A DNA stretch of 64,000 bases from contig NZ_JAODBU010000004.1 in assembly GCF_025336545.1 (NCBI RefSeq), positions 124,001 through 188,000 on the forward strand, given 5' to 3'. The DNA comes from Eubacterium_U album. GTDB taxonomy: Bacteria > Bacillota > Clostridia > Lachnospirales > Lachnospiraceae. Each line of letters starts with the position of its first letter. Within the stretch, counting starts at the first letter, position 1. A program made the position numbers and the translations under genes. The notes below the pieces were generated by a model, which saw only the letters and a program-made list of their open reading frames with translations, was not told the origin of the DNA and made no database searches. Shown here piece after piece: positions 1 to 10,164 of the stretch.

Positions 1-130
1 TTGTTCCAAATAACAAAAAATAAAAACAAATCTGACAAAAAGAGAAAAGTAATAACAAGTACGTTCATTCAAAAAAGAGATTATATTTGCTATCATTATT
101 TTAACTAAGAAAATAGGCAGGGAGAGGATT

Positions 131-2524
131 ATGAGATACGGACATTTTGATAATGAAAAAAGAGAGTATGTAATAGACAGAGTGGATCTTCCTACATCAT
201 GGACGAATTATTTAGGTGTGAAAGATACATGTGTGGTAGTTAATCATACGGCAGGTGGTTATATGTTTTATAAAACACCTGAGTATCATAGAGTAACAAG
301 GTTTAGAGGCAATTCAGTGCCAATGGACAGACCGGGACATTATGTGTATGTAAGAGACAATGATAATGGTGATTACTTTAGCATTTCATGGCAGCCGGTA
401 GGAAAGACACTTGATAAAGCTAAGTATAAGTGCAGACATGGATTATCATATTCTGTTTATGAATGCGAATATGATAAATTAAAAGCAAGTCAGAAACTTT
501 GCGTTCCAATAGAAGATGATGTTGAACTTTGGGATGTAGTTATTGAAAATACAGACAATAAACCTAGGAACTTAAGTATTTTTTCTTATTGTGAATTTTC
601 CTTCCATCATATTATGATAGATAATCAGAATTTTCAGATGAGTTTGTATTGTGCGGGTTCCTCATATAAGGATGGAATTATATTGTATGACTTATTCTAT
701 GAAGAATTTGGTTATCAGTATTTTACTTCAAATTTTTCTCCAGATGGCTTCGATTGCCTCAGAGACAAGTTCCTGGGTTTATATCATACGGAAGATAATC
801 CACAGGCAGTAATAAATGGAAAATGTACAGGTTCATTTGAAAAAGGAAATAATCACTGCGGTTCTTTACAGAAAAATATTGTAATACAACCGGGCGAAAA
901 AGTCAGACTTATCTTTATGTTAGGTGAAGGCGATGACACAGAAGGCAGAAGAATAAGAGAAAAGTATAGCGATTTTACAAATGTGGACAAAGCATACAAA
1001 AATTTGGAAAAGTATTGGAATGATAAAATTAATAAATTAACAATTGAAACTCCAAGTGAAGCAATGAACACAATGATTAATATATGGAATTTATATCAGT
1101 CAGAAGTTAATGTAATGTTTTCAAGATTTGCATCTTTCATCGAAGTAGGTGGAAGAACGGGATTAGGATATAGAGATACGGCGCAGGATTCAATGACTAT
1201 ACCGCATTCTAATCCGGAAAAGTGTAAACAGAGAATAGTACAGCTTCTTAATGGATTAGTTTCAAAAGGATATGGATTACATTTATTCCAACCGGAATGG
1301 TTTGAAAAGAAAAAGGATGATAAGAAACCTTTTAAATCACCTACAGTAATTCCGGGAATTAATAAGTCAGACATAATACATGGTATTGAAGATGCATGCT
1401 CAGATGATGCTTTATGGCTTATACCATCTATTGTGGAATATATAAAAGAAACAGGAGAAATCGAATTTGCTGATCAGATTGTTCCATATGCAGATAAGGG
1501 AGAAGGTACTGTATATGAACATATGATGAGAATATTAGATTTTTCAGCAAAAGAAGTAGGAGCAACAGGAATTTGCTTAGGACTTAGGGCAGATTGGAAT
1601 GACTGCTTAAATCTTGGCGGAGGAGAAAGTGCTTTAGTATCATTTTTACATTATTGGGCAATAAACAATTTTATAGAATTAGCACAGTATCTTGGAAGAG
1701 ATGATGATGTTAAGAAATATAAGGAAATGGCCATGCATGTAAAAGATGTATGTAATAATGAATTGTGGGATAAAGATTGGTTTATAAGAGGAATAACCAA
1801 AAACGGAAAGAAAATTGGAACAAGTACAGATAAAGAAGGTAAAGTTCATTTAGAGTCAAATGCCTGGGCAGTATTGTCGGGGGCGGCATCGGAAGAAAAA
1901 GGCATTAAGGCTATGGACAGTGTAAAAGAATATTTGGCAACACCATATGGAATAATGTTAAATGCTCCATCGTATACAGTTCCTGATGATGATATAGGAT
2001 TTATCACAAGAGTATATCCGGGTGTCAAGGAAAATGGTGCTATATTCTCACATCCAAATCCATGGGCATGGGCAGCGGAATGTGTACTCGGAAGAGGCGA
2101 CAGGGCAATGGAATATTATAATTCATTATGCCCATACAATCAGAATGACATGATTGAAATCAGAGAAGCAGAACCATATTCTTATTGCCAGTTTATCATG
2201 GGAAAAGACCATACTGCATACGGAAGAGCAAGACATCCGTTTATGACAGGAAGTGGAGGATGGTCATATTTCTCAGCAACAAGATATATGCTTGGAATCA
2301 GACCTGATTTTGATAAATTAAATATTGATCCATGCATTCCAAAGGAATGGGATAAATTTAAAGTTCACCGTGTATGGAGAGGCGCGGAGTACGATATAAA
2401 TGTAGTTAACCCTAATAAGGTTAATAAAGGAGTTAAAGAAATAAAATTAAATGGGGAAATAGTAGATTTTATTCCGGTTATGGAAAAAGGAAGCCATAAT
2501 CTGGTTGAAATCACCATGGGGTAG
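131..2524 (+). CDS. chbP: N,N'-diacetylchitobiose phosphorylase (GH94)
   Basis: Predicted to phosphorolyse (GlcNAc)2 in the cytoplasm to GlcNAc and GlcNAc-1-phosphate, conserving the bond energy. The 797-residue protein is collinear from first to last residue with the Vibrio chitobiose phosphorylase as I remember it: an N-terminal beta-sandwich, a linker, then an (alpha/alpha)6 barrel. RADWND at 486-491 carries the expected general acid D491, and ASFIEVGGRTGLGYRDTAQD is the characteristic barrel entry. ATG at 131 follows GGGAGAGG. It heads a run that also contains a mutase, sugar ABC importer, NagB and NagA, which supports chitobiose over cellobiose as substrate. A related GH94 specificity is the main alternative. 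Confidence 0.9.
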   Translation: MRYGHFDNEKREYVIDRVDLPTSWTNYLGVKDTCVVVNHTAGGYMFYKTPEYHRVTRFRGNSVPMDRPGHYVYVRDNDNGDYFSISWQPVGKTLDKAKYKCRHGLSYSVYECEYDKLKASQKLCVPIEDDVELWDVVIENTDNKPRNLSIFSYCEFSFHHIMIDNQNFQMSLYCAGSSYKDGIILYDLFYEEFGYQYFTSNFSPDGFDCLRDKFLGLYHTEDNPQAVINGKCTGSFEKGNNHCGSLQKNIVIQPGEKVRLIFMLGEGDDTEGRRIREKYSDFTNVDKAYKNLEKYWNDKINKLTIETPSEAMNTMINIWNLYQSEVNVMFSRFASFIEVGGRTGLGYRDTAQDSMTIPHSNPEKCKQRIVQLLNGLVSKGYGLHLFQPEWFEKKKDDKKPFKSPTVIPGINKSDIIHGIEDACSDDALWLIPSIVEYIKETGEIEFADQIVPYADKGEGTVYEHMMRILDFSAKEVGATGICLGLRADWNDCLNLGGGESALVSFLHYWAINNFIELAQYLGRDDDVKKYKEMAMHVKDVCNNELWDKDWFIRGITKNGKKIGTSTDKEGKVHLESNAWAVLSGAASEEKGIKAMDSVKEYLATPYGIMLNAPSYTVPDDDIGFITRVYPGVKENGAIFSHPNPWAWAAECVLGRGDRAMEYYNSLCPYNQNDMIEIREAEPYSYCQFIMGKDHTAYGRARHPFMTGSGGWSYFSATRYMLGIRPDFDKLNIDPCIPKEWDKFKVHRVWRGAEYDINVVNPNKVNKGVKEIKLNGEIVDFIPVMEKGSHNLVEITMG

Positions 2525-2549
2525 CATAAGGTATAATGAGGAGGCTTAC

Positions 2550-3965
2550 ATGATTAAATTTGGAACAGGCGGCTGGAGAGCAGTCATAGGAGATGAATTT
2601 ACTAAGAAAAACATTCAATTATTAGCTCAGGCTATGTGCAACAAAATGAAAGCAGAAGGCAAGACTGATAAAGGAATGATAATTGGTTATGACAAGAGAT
2701 TTTTGTCAAAAGAAGCTATGAGATGGATGGGACAGGTATTTGCAGCACAGGAAATTACAACATTGCTCGTTAACAAATCAGCGCCTACTCCTCTTATTAT
2801 GTTCTATGTAGAAAAACATGAAATGCCATATGGAATGATGGTAACAGCAAGCCATAATCCGGCTATTTACAATGGTGTAAAAGTATTTACTTATGGTGGC
2901 AGAGATGCTGATGAAAATCAGACAAAAGAAATAGAAGACTACGCTTCAAAAATAGATGTGGATTCTATAGAAGAAATGGATTATGATGAGGCAGTAAGCA
3001 AAGAGCTGATTAAAGAAATTTATCCTTTAAATGAATACTTAGATAATATAATTAATGCTGTAGATATGCAGAAAATCAGAAATGCAGGTCTTAGAGTTGC
3101 TTTAGACCCGATGTATGGAGTTTCTGAAATACCTTTAAAAACATTACTGCTTACGGCAAGATGTGATGTAGAAACAATACATGACAGACATGATACCTTA
3201 TTTGGTGGAAAACTTCCATCACCAAGTGCATCAACTCTTAGAGGTCTTATGACAAGAGTAATTGATTATGGATTTGACATAGGAATTGCTACAGATGGAG
3301 ATGCGGACAGAATTGGAGTTATTGATGATACAGGAAGATTTCTTCATCCAAATGACATTCTTGTGTTATTATATTATTATCTTGTAAAATATAAAGGATG
3401 GCATGGTGCAGTAGTTAGAAACGTAGCTACAACACATATGCTTGATAAGGTAGCAAATAAGTTTGGGGAAACTTGTTACGAAGTTCCGGTAGGTTTTAAG
3501 TATATATCAGCAAAAATGACTGAAGAAAATGCAGTTATTGGCGGGGAATCTTCCGGAGGACTTACAGTACGTGGACATATTAATGGTAAAGATGGTATTT
3601 ACGCAGCAATGTTACTTATAGAAATGATAGCAGTTACAGGAAGAAAGTTATCTGAAATATATAAAGACATTGAAGCTGAATGCGGAGCTATTTATATGGA
3701 AGAGCGTGACTACAAATTTACAAAAGAAAAGAAAGAAGAAATTCACAAAATATTAATGGAAGATAAACAGATTCCGGAATTACCATATAAGATTCAGCAT
3801 GTTTCGTATATGGATGGAAGCAAAGTTTATTTTGAAAACGGAGGATGGGTAATTGGCAGATTCTCAGGAACAGAACCGTTGATTCGTATTTTCTGTGAAA
3901 TGCCAACAAAAGAACAGGCTATTGAAGTTTGTGAAATATATGAGAAATTCTTAGGATTAAAGTAG
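2550..3965 (+). CDS. alpha-D-phosphohexomutase (probable GlcNAc-1-P to GlcNAc-6-P mutase)
   Basis: Phosphoglucomutase/phosphomannomutase family, 471 residues. Visible motifs are the phosphoserine loop TASHNP (S101), the metal loop DGDADR (249-254), the sugar-binding GGESSGG, and the C-terminal phosphate-binding RFSGTEPLIRI. A longer frame opens inside chbP, but ATG 2550 sits 5 nt after GAGGAGG and is the likely start. Placement directly after the chitobiose phosphorylase implies that it converts the released GlcNAc-1-P to GlcNAc-6-P for NagA. Its sequence family alone would also allow glucose-1-P or mannose-1-P, so specificity is inferred from context. Confidence 0.88.
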   Translation: MIKFGTGGWRAVIGDEFTKKNIQLLAQAMCNKMKAEGKTDKGMIIGYDKRFLSKEAMRWMGQVFAAQEITTLLVNKSAPTPLIMFYVEKHEMPYGMMVTASHNPAIYNGVKVFTYGGRDADENQTKEIEDYASKIDVDSIEEMDYDEAVSKELIKEIYPLNEYLDNIINAVDMQKIRNAGLRVALDPMYGVSEIPLKTLLLTARCDVETIHDRHDTLFGGKLPSPSASTLRGLMTRVIDYGFDIGIATDGDADRIGVIDDTGRFLHPNDILVLLYYYLVKYKGWHGAVVRNVATTHMLDKVANKFGETCYEVPVGFKYISAKMTEENAVIGGESSGGLTVRGHINGKDGIYAAMLLIEMIAVTGRKLSEIYKDIEAECGAIYMEERDYKFTKEKKEEIHKILMEDKQIPELPYKIQHVSYMDGSKVYFENGGWVIGRFSGTEPLIRIFCEMPTKEQAIEVCEIYEKFLGLK

Positions 3966-4089
3966 TAATTTTGGAGTAACATAAGTTTAATAAGTCATTT
4001 ACATAATAATTATTTATATAATATTAGTAACAGAATAATAAATAAGTTTCCCGACAGAAATAATAGTAAAAGTTGAAGGGAGACTAATA

Positions 4090-5886
4090 ATGAAAAAGAA
4101 CAACAGATATAATGCACTAAATAAAGAAAGGAAAAAGGCAAATCTGACCTTTGGGATGATTCGACTGCTGGTAATATGCCTTGTAGTACCGTTTGGAGCA
4201 TTGTCGGTTGTTCTTTTTTTCTCGTCAGCTTCAAAAACTTCTAATCAGGTAAGAAATACAGTAGTTACATCTATGGAAAATGCTGCAGAAAACTGCAACA
4301 GTAATATAGAAAAAGTAATACAGGAATCAAAGCAGGCTTCATATGACAATGTCATAAGAACAAGTTATTTACAATTCCTAAAAGATAAAAATGAAGCGGT
4401 AATGTACAGAGAAATATCTAGTTATCTTAGTGAAAAGTACAAATATAATTCAATGATTTCAAGCACAATTGTTGTATTTAAAGAAAAAACAACAATGGAA
4501 TATTATACGTATAGCAATGTTGCGGGAGCGACTTATGCAAGTATTTCAGATTTTAAAAATAATGCTATGACACAGATAAAGTCAGTAGCTCAAAGAATGG
4601 GAACTAATACTAAATTTATAGAGATAGGAGAACATCTGTATTTAGTTAGAAATCTGGTTACAAGTGATTACAATCCTTATGCAATTATTGTTATGGAAAT
4701 AAATAAATCAAATATGTTTAAAAGCATGGATAATGTAGTGTGGAGAGAAAATGGGGCTATATTTCTAGATGGAGATATGGTATGTGAACCTGATTATGAA
4801 AATGATATAAATAATGAAAAATTCAAAATTTATGCTGATAATAATAAAAGAAATTATGGAGAAGTTACAGAAACAGAAAGCAATTATGATAGTAACAATT
4901 ATACTGTAAATCTGTACACAAGATGCAATAATCAGCAGTTTACATATATTGTTAAATTAAATCGAATGGAAGTACTTAATGAATCGTTTACGTATGTATA
5001 TATATATGTATTAATCATTTTGATTACAATTTTATTGGCAGCGTTAACATTTTATTATTTTTACAGAAATATCAATAAACCAATTTCAGATTTGATGGAA
5101 ATGTCTGAAAAGATTGAAGAAGGAGAATATGGAATAACTTTACCTGCATTTGAAGGAAATAAAGAATTTGGAAAACTAATAGATACATTTAACCATATGT
5201 CATTAGGACTTGAAGAATCTTTTAATCGAATATATGCAGAAGAAGTAGCATTAAGAGATGCAAATATGCAAGCGTTGCAGTCACAGATTAATCCACATTT
5301 TCTAAATAATACATTGGAGATTATTAACTGGAAGGCCAGAATGAGTGGAAATCATGATGTAAGTGGAATGATTGAATCTCTTGGAGTAATGATGGAAGCG
5401 ACAATGAATAGAAAAAAAGAAAAATTCATCACTATTGAAGAGGAACTTAAGTACGTAGATGCTTATTTGTATATCATTCATCAGAGATTTGGAAGCCGAT
5501 TCCATTTTGATAAAGATGTGGATGAAAATTTACTTAATTTAAAGATTCCAAGACTTATAGTACAGCCAATTGTAGAAAATGCTGTAGAGCATGGAGGAGA
5601 TAAAGAGGGGAACATTATAGGAAGCCTGAAAATATATGCAGATTGCAATAACTTGTATATAGTTGTTCATAATAATGGAAATATGACTGAGGCTGATAAA
5701 GCGAAGATAGAAATATTACTTTCGGATCAGAAACTGGAAGAGAATGTACATAATATCGGAATTAGAAATGTAAACATGAGACTTAAGCTTTTATATGGTG
5801 AAAACAGTGGTTTATCTATAGAAAACATTGATGACAATCTTACTGAAAGTAAACTGAAAATAGATAGGTTCAAAATGGAAAATTGA
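4090..5886 (+). CDS. YesM-type sensor histidine kinase
   Basis: Membrane sensor kinase of 598 residues. A membrane segment at about 22-47 is followed by an extracytoplasmic sensor region of about 250 residues, a second membrane segment at about 300-322, HAMP, and the His_kinase domain with QINPHFLNNTLE (phospho-acceptor H403). The HATPase domain begins near VQPIVENAVEHG. It probably senses chitobiose or GlcNAc oligomers outside the cell and phosphorylates the AraC-type regulator at 9316. That gene order, kinase then ABC importer then regulator, is common for YesM/YesN pairs in Clostridia. ATG 4090 follows GAAGGGAG. Confidence 0.9.
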   Translation: MKKNNRYNALNKERKKANLTFGMIRLLVICLVVPFGALSVVLFFSSASKTSNQVRNTVVTSMENAAENCNSNIEKVIQESKQASYDNVIRTSYLQFLKDKNEAVMYREISSYLSEKYKYNSMISSTIVVFKEKTTMEYYTYSNVAGATYASISDFKNNAMTQIKSVAQRMGTNTKFIEIGEHLYLVRNLVTSDYNPYAIIVMEINKSNMFKSMDNVVWRENGAIFLDGDMVCEPDYENDINNEKFKIYADNNKRNYGEVTETESNYDSNNYTVNLYTRCNNQQFTYIVKLNRMEVLNESFTYVYIYVLIILITILLAALTFYYFYRNINKPISDLMEMSEKIEEGEYGITLPAFEGNKEFGKLIDTFNHMSLGLEESFNRIYAEEVALRDANMQALQSQINPHFLNNTLEIINWKARMSGNHDVSGMIESLGVMMEATMNRKKEKFITIEEELKYVDAYLYIIHQRFGSRFHFDKDVDENLLNLKIPRLIVQPIVENAVEHGGDKEGNIIGSLKIYADCNNLYIVVHNNGNMTEADKAKIEILLSDQKLEENVHNIGIRNVNMRLKLLYGENSGLSIENIDDNLTESKLKIDRFKMEN

Positions 5887-6138
5887 CAATAATAGCAAAA
5901 TTTTTAAATTGAAAACAATAAAATACAAATTTTTGCAAAAAGATTAAATATTTTATACAAAAATGAACAACTATATTCAACAAATAAACAAGCAAAATCA
6001 TTAACTTTTTTGTGCAATTCGAATAGAATAATACATGTAATAAATAATAGATACGGAAAAAACTTATAACCAAATAAAAAAAGCATATGGTTATAAGGAA
6101 AAAAGAAAAGGTATCAGTGAATGGATTGGAGGAGTTAT

Positions 6139-7452
6139 ATGAGAAAACCATTAGCACTTATGCTCGCAGGACTTATGGCAGTATCCATGGTTGGATGCGG
6201 AAGCAATGGAGATGCCGCAAGCAGCAGCGACAACAAAGACAAAGCAGATTCAGGAAAGGTAACATTAAAGGTTACAACAACATATGCAGGTGAAGACACA
6301 AATGCAGGAAATTATAAAGATGCCTGTGCTGCATGGACTAAAGAAACAGGAAACAAGATTGAAGATAGTTCAGCAACATCTGATGAAACATTTAAATCAA
6401 GAGTTATTACAGACTTTGAAACAGGTTCAGAACCGGATGTATTATTCTTCTTCAACGGAGTTGATTCAAACCAGTTCGTTGAACAGGGCAAGGTAGTTTC
6501 AATTGATGAAATCAGACAGGAATATCCTGATTATGCATCAAATATGAAAGATGACATGCTTGGAGCATCACCTGTAGATGGAAAGAATTATTCAGTACCG
6601 GTTAATGGATACTGGGAAGGATTATTTGTAAACAAGGATGTACTTAAAGAAGCAGGAGTTGAAGCTCCAACAGCAGATACAACTTGGGATGAATTTATGA
6701 CAATGTGTGAAACAATAAAGAAAGCAGGTTACACACCAATAGCAGCTTCATTACAGGAAATTCCACATTATTGGTTTGAATACACAATTTTCAACTTCCA
6801 GGATGTAGCTACACATAGTACATTACCTAAATCAGCAGATGATGAATATGGTAAAGCTTGGGTAAATGGTATCAATGATATCAAAGACCTTTATGAAAAA
6901 GGATATTTCCCAGACAATACATTAACAGCATCAGATAGTGAAACATTTGAGTTATTTACATCTGATAAAGCAGCTTTCTTAATTGATGGTTCATGGAAAG
7001 TTGGTGGTATTGAAGAAGCAGTAGATGATATTGATAACTACACAGTTACATACGTTCCCGGAAAAGGAAATCGTAAGTCAACAGACCTTATCGGTGGTCT
7101 TTCAAGTGGTTACTATATTACAAAGAAATGCTGGGATGATCCTGAAAAACGTGCAGCAGCTGTAGATTTCATTGAATACATGACAAGTGATGAAATGGTA
7201 TCAAAATTTGCAGGAAGCTCAGCAACAGCATTAAAGAATGGTGCAACAGTTGACGCTGATTCAATGTCAAGTCTTGCAAATGCAGGTGTAGAATTATGTG
7301 CAGGAGCAACTGGAATTTCTCCAGCTGTACAGGATAGTTTATCAACAGCAGCAAAAGATCCTATTTTTGCAGGTATGGCAGATATTGTTCAGGGTAACAA
7401 AAAAGTTGCAGCAGCTGTAGATGAAGCATTAACAATTAATTCTGGTGAATAA
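6139..7452 (+). CDS. sugar ABC transporter substrate-binding lipoprotein
   Basis: Family 1 extracellular solute-binding protein of 437 residues. The signal peptide MRKPLALMLAGLMAVSMVGC ends in a lipobox with lipidated C20, followed by a Ser/Asp/Lys-rich tether. The start is placed at ATG 6139, 8 nt after GGAGG, not at the upstream in-frame ATG 6121, which would spoil the signal peptide. It should bind the amino-sugar disaccharide outside the membrane and deliver it to the two permeases downstream. No ATPase is encoded here, so a shared MsmX/UgpC-type ATPase elsewhere is probably used. A strong hairpin directly follows the gene. Confidence 0.92.
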   Translation: MRKPLALMLAGLMAVSMVGCGSNGDAASSSDNKDKADSGKVTLKVTTTYAGEDTNAGNYKDACAAWTKETGNKIEDSSATSDETFKSRVITDFETGSEPDVLFFFNGVDSNQFVEQGKVVSIDEIRQEYPDYASNMKDDMLGASPVDGKNYSVPVNGYWEGLFVNKDVLKEAGVEAPTADTTWDEFMTMCETIKKAGYTPIAASLQEIPHYWFEYTIFNFQDVATHSTLPKSADDEYGKAWVNGINDIKDLYEKGYFPDNTLTASDSETFELFTSDKAAFLIDGSWKVGGIEEAVDDIDNYTVTYVPGKGNRKSTDLIGGLSSGYYITKKCWDDPEKRAAAVDFIEYMTSDEMVSKFAGSSATALKNGATVDADSMSSLANAGVELCAGATGISPAVQDSLSTAAKDPIFAGMADIVQGNKKVAAAVDEALTINSGE

Positions 7453-7480
7453 ATTATTAAAATAATCAAGTAGAAATTAG

Positions 7481-7513
7481 AGCCGGAAGGAACAAAAACC
7501 TTCCGGCTTTAAA
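7481..7513 (+). terminator. intercistronic hairpin between binding protein and permease genes
   Basis: Perfect 10-bp stem AGCCGGAAGG / CCTTCCGGCT (7481-7490 with 7499-7508), then TTTAAAAAAA. The weak U-tract suggests a leaky terminator or mRNA-stabilising stem that leaves more binding-protein mRNA than permease mRNA, as in the malE-malF arrangement. Confidence 0.75.
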
Positions 7514-7531
7514 AAAATAAGGAGATATAAT

Positions 7532-8428
7532 ATGGGTGCAAAAATATACCAAAACAAAAAATATATTGCATTTTTCTTAATACCGGCATTTGTTTTTATG
7601 TTGATATTTCTTTACTACCCATTCATACAAAACATAATTAACAGTTTTCAACATATAAAGTATATGGGGACGGCAGCTGACAAATGGAATGCTCCGTTTT
7701 ACAAAAATTATCTTGAAATTTTCAAGGATCCGAAAATGTTAATAGCCTTGAAAAATACAGGAATTATGATTATAGCAACAATTGTTGGAGAAGTAGGACT
7801 GGCTATTGTCCTTTCATTGTTAGTAAGCAATATAAAGAAAGGTGCAGGATTTTTCAGAGTAGTATATTTTTTCCCAATTGTTATTTCAGCAACAGCCCTT
7901 GGCTTATTGTTTAACTTAGTTTTCCTTTATGATAAAGGAATGATAAATCAGCTTCTACAGCTTATTGGTGTTTTGGATGCAGGTAAAAATGAATTGATTG
8001 ACTGGAAGGCAACACATCCGATGTTTACAATGCTTGTTCCGGTTATATGGCAATATGTTGGATTTTATTTCATAATTTTACTTACGGGATTAAGCGGAAT
8101 ACCGGAAGATTTATATGAAGCAGCAGAAATTGATGGAGCTTCAAAGCTTCAGCAGGTTAGATATGTAACGCTTCCATTATTAAGAAATAGTATTTGTACA
8201 TGCGTAGTATTAGCAGTAACAGGAGCTTTAAAAGTATTCGATTTACCATGGACAATGTTTGTAAATGGTATGTCAAATACATGGTTAACAGGAACATACA
8301 TGTACTCAAAAGTATATGTAGATGTTGACTACAGTTCGGCAATAGCAGTTGTTATTGTAATAATAGGTGTAGTATTGTCAGTTGTAGTAAATCAAATATT
8401 TAAGACAAATGACGATTATGATGTATAG
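7532..8428 (+). CDS. sugar ABC transporter permease 1 (MalF/UgpA type)
   Basis: Inner-membrane permease of 298 residues with six predicted membrane helices. The first is near 13-32 (FFLIPAFVFMLIFLYYPFIQ), and the cytoplasmic EAA loop reads LYEAAEIDGASKLQQVRYV, which docks the ATPase. ATG follows AAGGAGATATAAT. It forms a heterodimer with the permease at 8443 and works with the upstream lipoprotein. Stop and next ATG are 14 nt apart, so the two permeases are co-transcribed. Confidence 0.92.
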   Translation: MGAKIYQNKKYIAFFLIPAFVFMLIFLYYPFIQNIINSFQHIKYMGTAADKWNAPFYKNYLEIFKDPKMLIALKNTGIMIIATIVGEVGLAIVLSLLVSNIKKGAGFFRVVYFFPIVISATALGLLFNLVFLYDKGMINQLLQLIGVLDAGKNELIDWKATHPMFTMLVPVIWQYVGFYFIILLTGLSGIPEDLYEAAEIDGASKLQQVRYVTLPLLRNSICTCVVLAVTGALKVFDLPWTMFVNGMSNTWLTGTYMYSKVYVDVDYSSAIAVVIVIIGVVLSVVVNQIFKTNDDYDV

Positions 8429-8442
8429 AAGGGAGAAAAGAC

Positions 8443-9300
8443 ATGAAGAAGAAAAATTTTAAAATATCTTTGGTATTTGTATATACAATTCTTATTGTTT
8501 GGGCTCTTACGACAATTTTCCCTCTGCTATGGTCCATCATGAATTCGTTTAAAAATAAAAAGGCAATATACAATAATTCATTTGCATTGCCTGTTGGTAA
8601 ACTGTTCTCATTAGATAATTATAAAGCAGTATTTGCCAACTATGACATTTTGAATGCATACAGGAACAGTTTTATTATATCTGGTACTGTTGCAGTAGTT
8701 GTTATTCTATTCTCCGGAATGGCAGCTTATATATTAACGAGGTATAAGTTCCCGGGCAAGGGAATTTTGGATGCCTTACTTTATGCAGGAATGATGTTCC
8801 CTATCTACTCCACCATCATTCCTGTATTAAGAATGATGACAGGTTGGGGAATTGTAAACACACCACATGTTTCATTAAATTTGTTATCAGTTATACTTCC
8901 GCAGATTGCAGGAAATATGTCATTTGCTATAATAGTACTCAGAAGTTACATGAGAGGGCTTCCGGTGGAACTGGAAGAGGCAGCGTATATGGAAGGCTGT
9001 AATATATTCCAGATTTATTTTAGAATAATCATGCCGCTATCAAAGCCATCATTTGTAACAGTTGGAATTTTTAGTTTCCTTTGGAGCTACAATGATTTGT
9101 TTACTCAGATGTTCTTCCTTAGAACAAAAGATAACTGGGCAATTACAATTCTTCTTAATAATATTGCTTCAAAAGAAGGTGTAAATTATGGTATGCTGTT
9201 CACATCAGTAACTTTGATTGTAATACCTATTTTAGTAGTATATATGGCATTACAGAAATACATTATTAAAGGTATGACAGTAGGTGCTGTTAAGGGATAA
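8443..9300 (+). CDS. sugar ABC transporter permease 2 (MalG/UgpE type)
   Basis: Second permease subunit, 285 residues, six predicted membrane helices starting at about residue 10. The EAA loop is LPVELEEAAYMEGCNIFQIY. It pairs with the 7532 product to form the channel. The response regulator begins 15 nt after its stop, following AAGGAGAG, so transporter and regulator share a transcript. Confidence 0.92.
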   Translation: MKKKNFKISLVFVYTILIVWALTTIFPLLWSIMNSFKNKKAIYNNSFALPVGKLFSLDNYKAVFANYDILNAYRNSFIISGTVAVVVILFSGMAAYILTRYKFPGKGILDALLYAGMMFPIYSTIIPVLRMMTGWGIVNTPHVSLNLLSVILPQIAGNMSFAIIVLRSYMRGLPVELEEAAYMEGCNIFQIYFRIIMPLSKPSFVTVGIFSFLWSYNDLFTQMFFLRTKDNWAITILLNNIASKEGVNYGMLFTSVTLIVIPILVVYMALQKYIIKGMTVGAVKG

Positions 9301-9315
9301 TAAGGAGAGAGTTTT

Positions 9316-10164
9316 ATGTATAAAGTAATTATCGTGGATGACGAGCCGATTATAGTAGAGGGGCTTAAATTAGGAATTGAATGGGCAAATTGGAATTGTG
9401 AAATTGCTGGTACAGCCAGCAATGGATTAGCAGGTTTAGAACTTATGAGAAAAATAAAACCTGACATTTTAATTTCAGATATATCAATGAATAATATGGA
9501 CGGACTTGCAATGGTTGCAGCAATTAAGTCTGAGTATCCCGATATTGAAGTGTGTTTATTGACAGGATTTAGAAATTTTGAATATGCACAGCAGGCTATA
9601 AAGCTTGGAGTGACAAGATTTTTATTAAAACCGTCAAAGATAGATGAGTTAGAAGAAGCAATAAGTGCAATGACTAACAATCTTAAGCAGAAGGGAAATG
9701 ATAGCAGCAATGCAGAAATTGATTCTATATGGAGCCGTTCAGATGAAGAAGAGAATTATATATATGAAACATTTATAAAAAATCATCCTGAATGTGATAC
9801 TCCTGAAAAGGATAGATTAAAATGTACTGATGCTAACAATTTTATACTCAAAAACGCATTGAAATTTATATATGAACATTACAAATTGAAATTAAGTCTT
9901 TTAGATGTGGCTGAACAATGTTTTATAAGTAGCTGGCATTTAAGTAAGTTACTTAATCAGTACACAGGAAGAGGATTTTTTGAAATAGTTAACACAATAA
10001 GAATAGATAAGGCGAAAGATTTGTTAGAGAATAAAAATTATAAGATTCAGGATGTATCTGAACGCGTAGGTTTTCAGGATGTAACACACTTTTGCCGTAT
10101 ATTCAAAAGTTATGTAGGAAAATCTCCATCGGATTACAGAAATTATGGAGGGAAAGGAAAATAA
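9316..10164 (+). CDS. YesN-type AraC-family response regulator
   Basis: Cytoplasmic transcription factor of 282 residues. The N-terminal receiver has VDDEP near residue 7, phospho-acceptor D55 in LISDISMNN, and a conserved K in LLKPS. The C-terminal AraC/XylS domain contains two helix-turn-helices (LDVAEQCFISSWHLSKLL and IQDVSERVGFQDVTHFCRIF). The likely partner is the sensor kinase at 4090, and the likely targets are the chb/nag promoters. nagB starts immediately after its stop codon, so the regulator is embedded in the operon that it presumably controls. Confidence 0.93.
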   Translation: MYKVIIVDDEPIIVEGLKLGIEWANWNCEIAGTASNGLAGLELMRKIKPDILISDISMNNMDGLAMVAAIKSEYPDIEVCLLTGFRNFEYAQQAIKLGVTRFLLKPSKIDELEEAISAMTNNLKQKGNDSSNAEIDSIWSRSDEEENYIYETFIKNHPECDTPEKDRLKCTDANNFILKNALKFIYEHYKLKLSLLDVAEQCFISSWHLSKLLNQYTGRGFFEIVNTIRIDKAKDLLENKNYKIQDVSERVGFQDVTHFCRIFKSYVGKSPSDYRNYGGKGK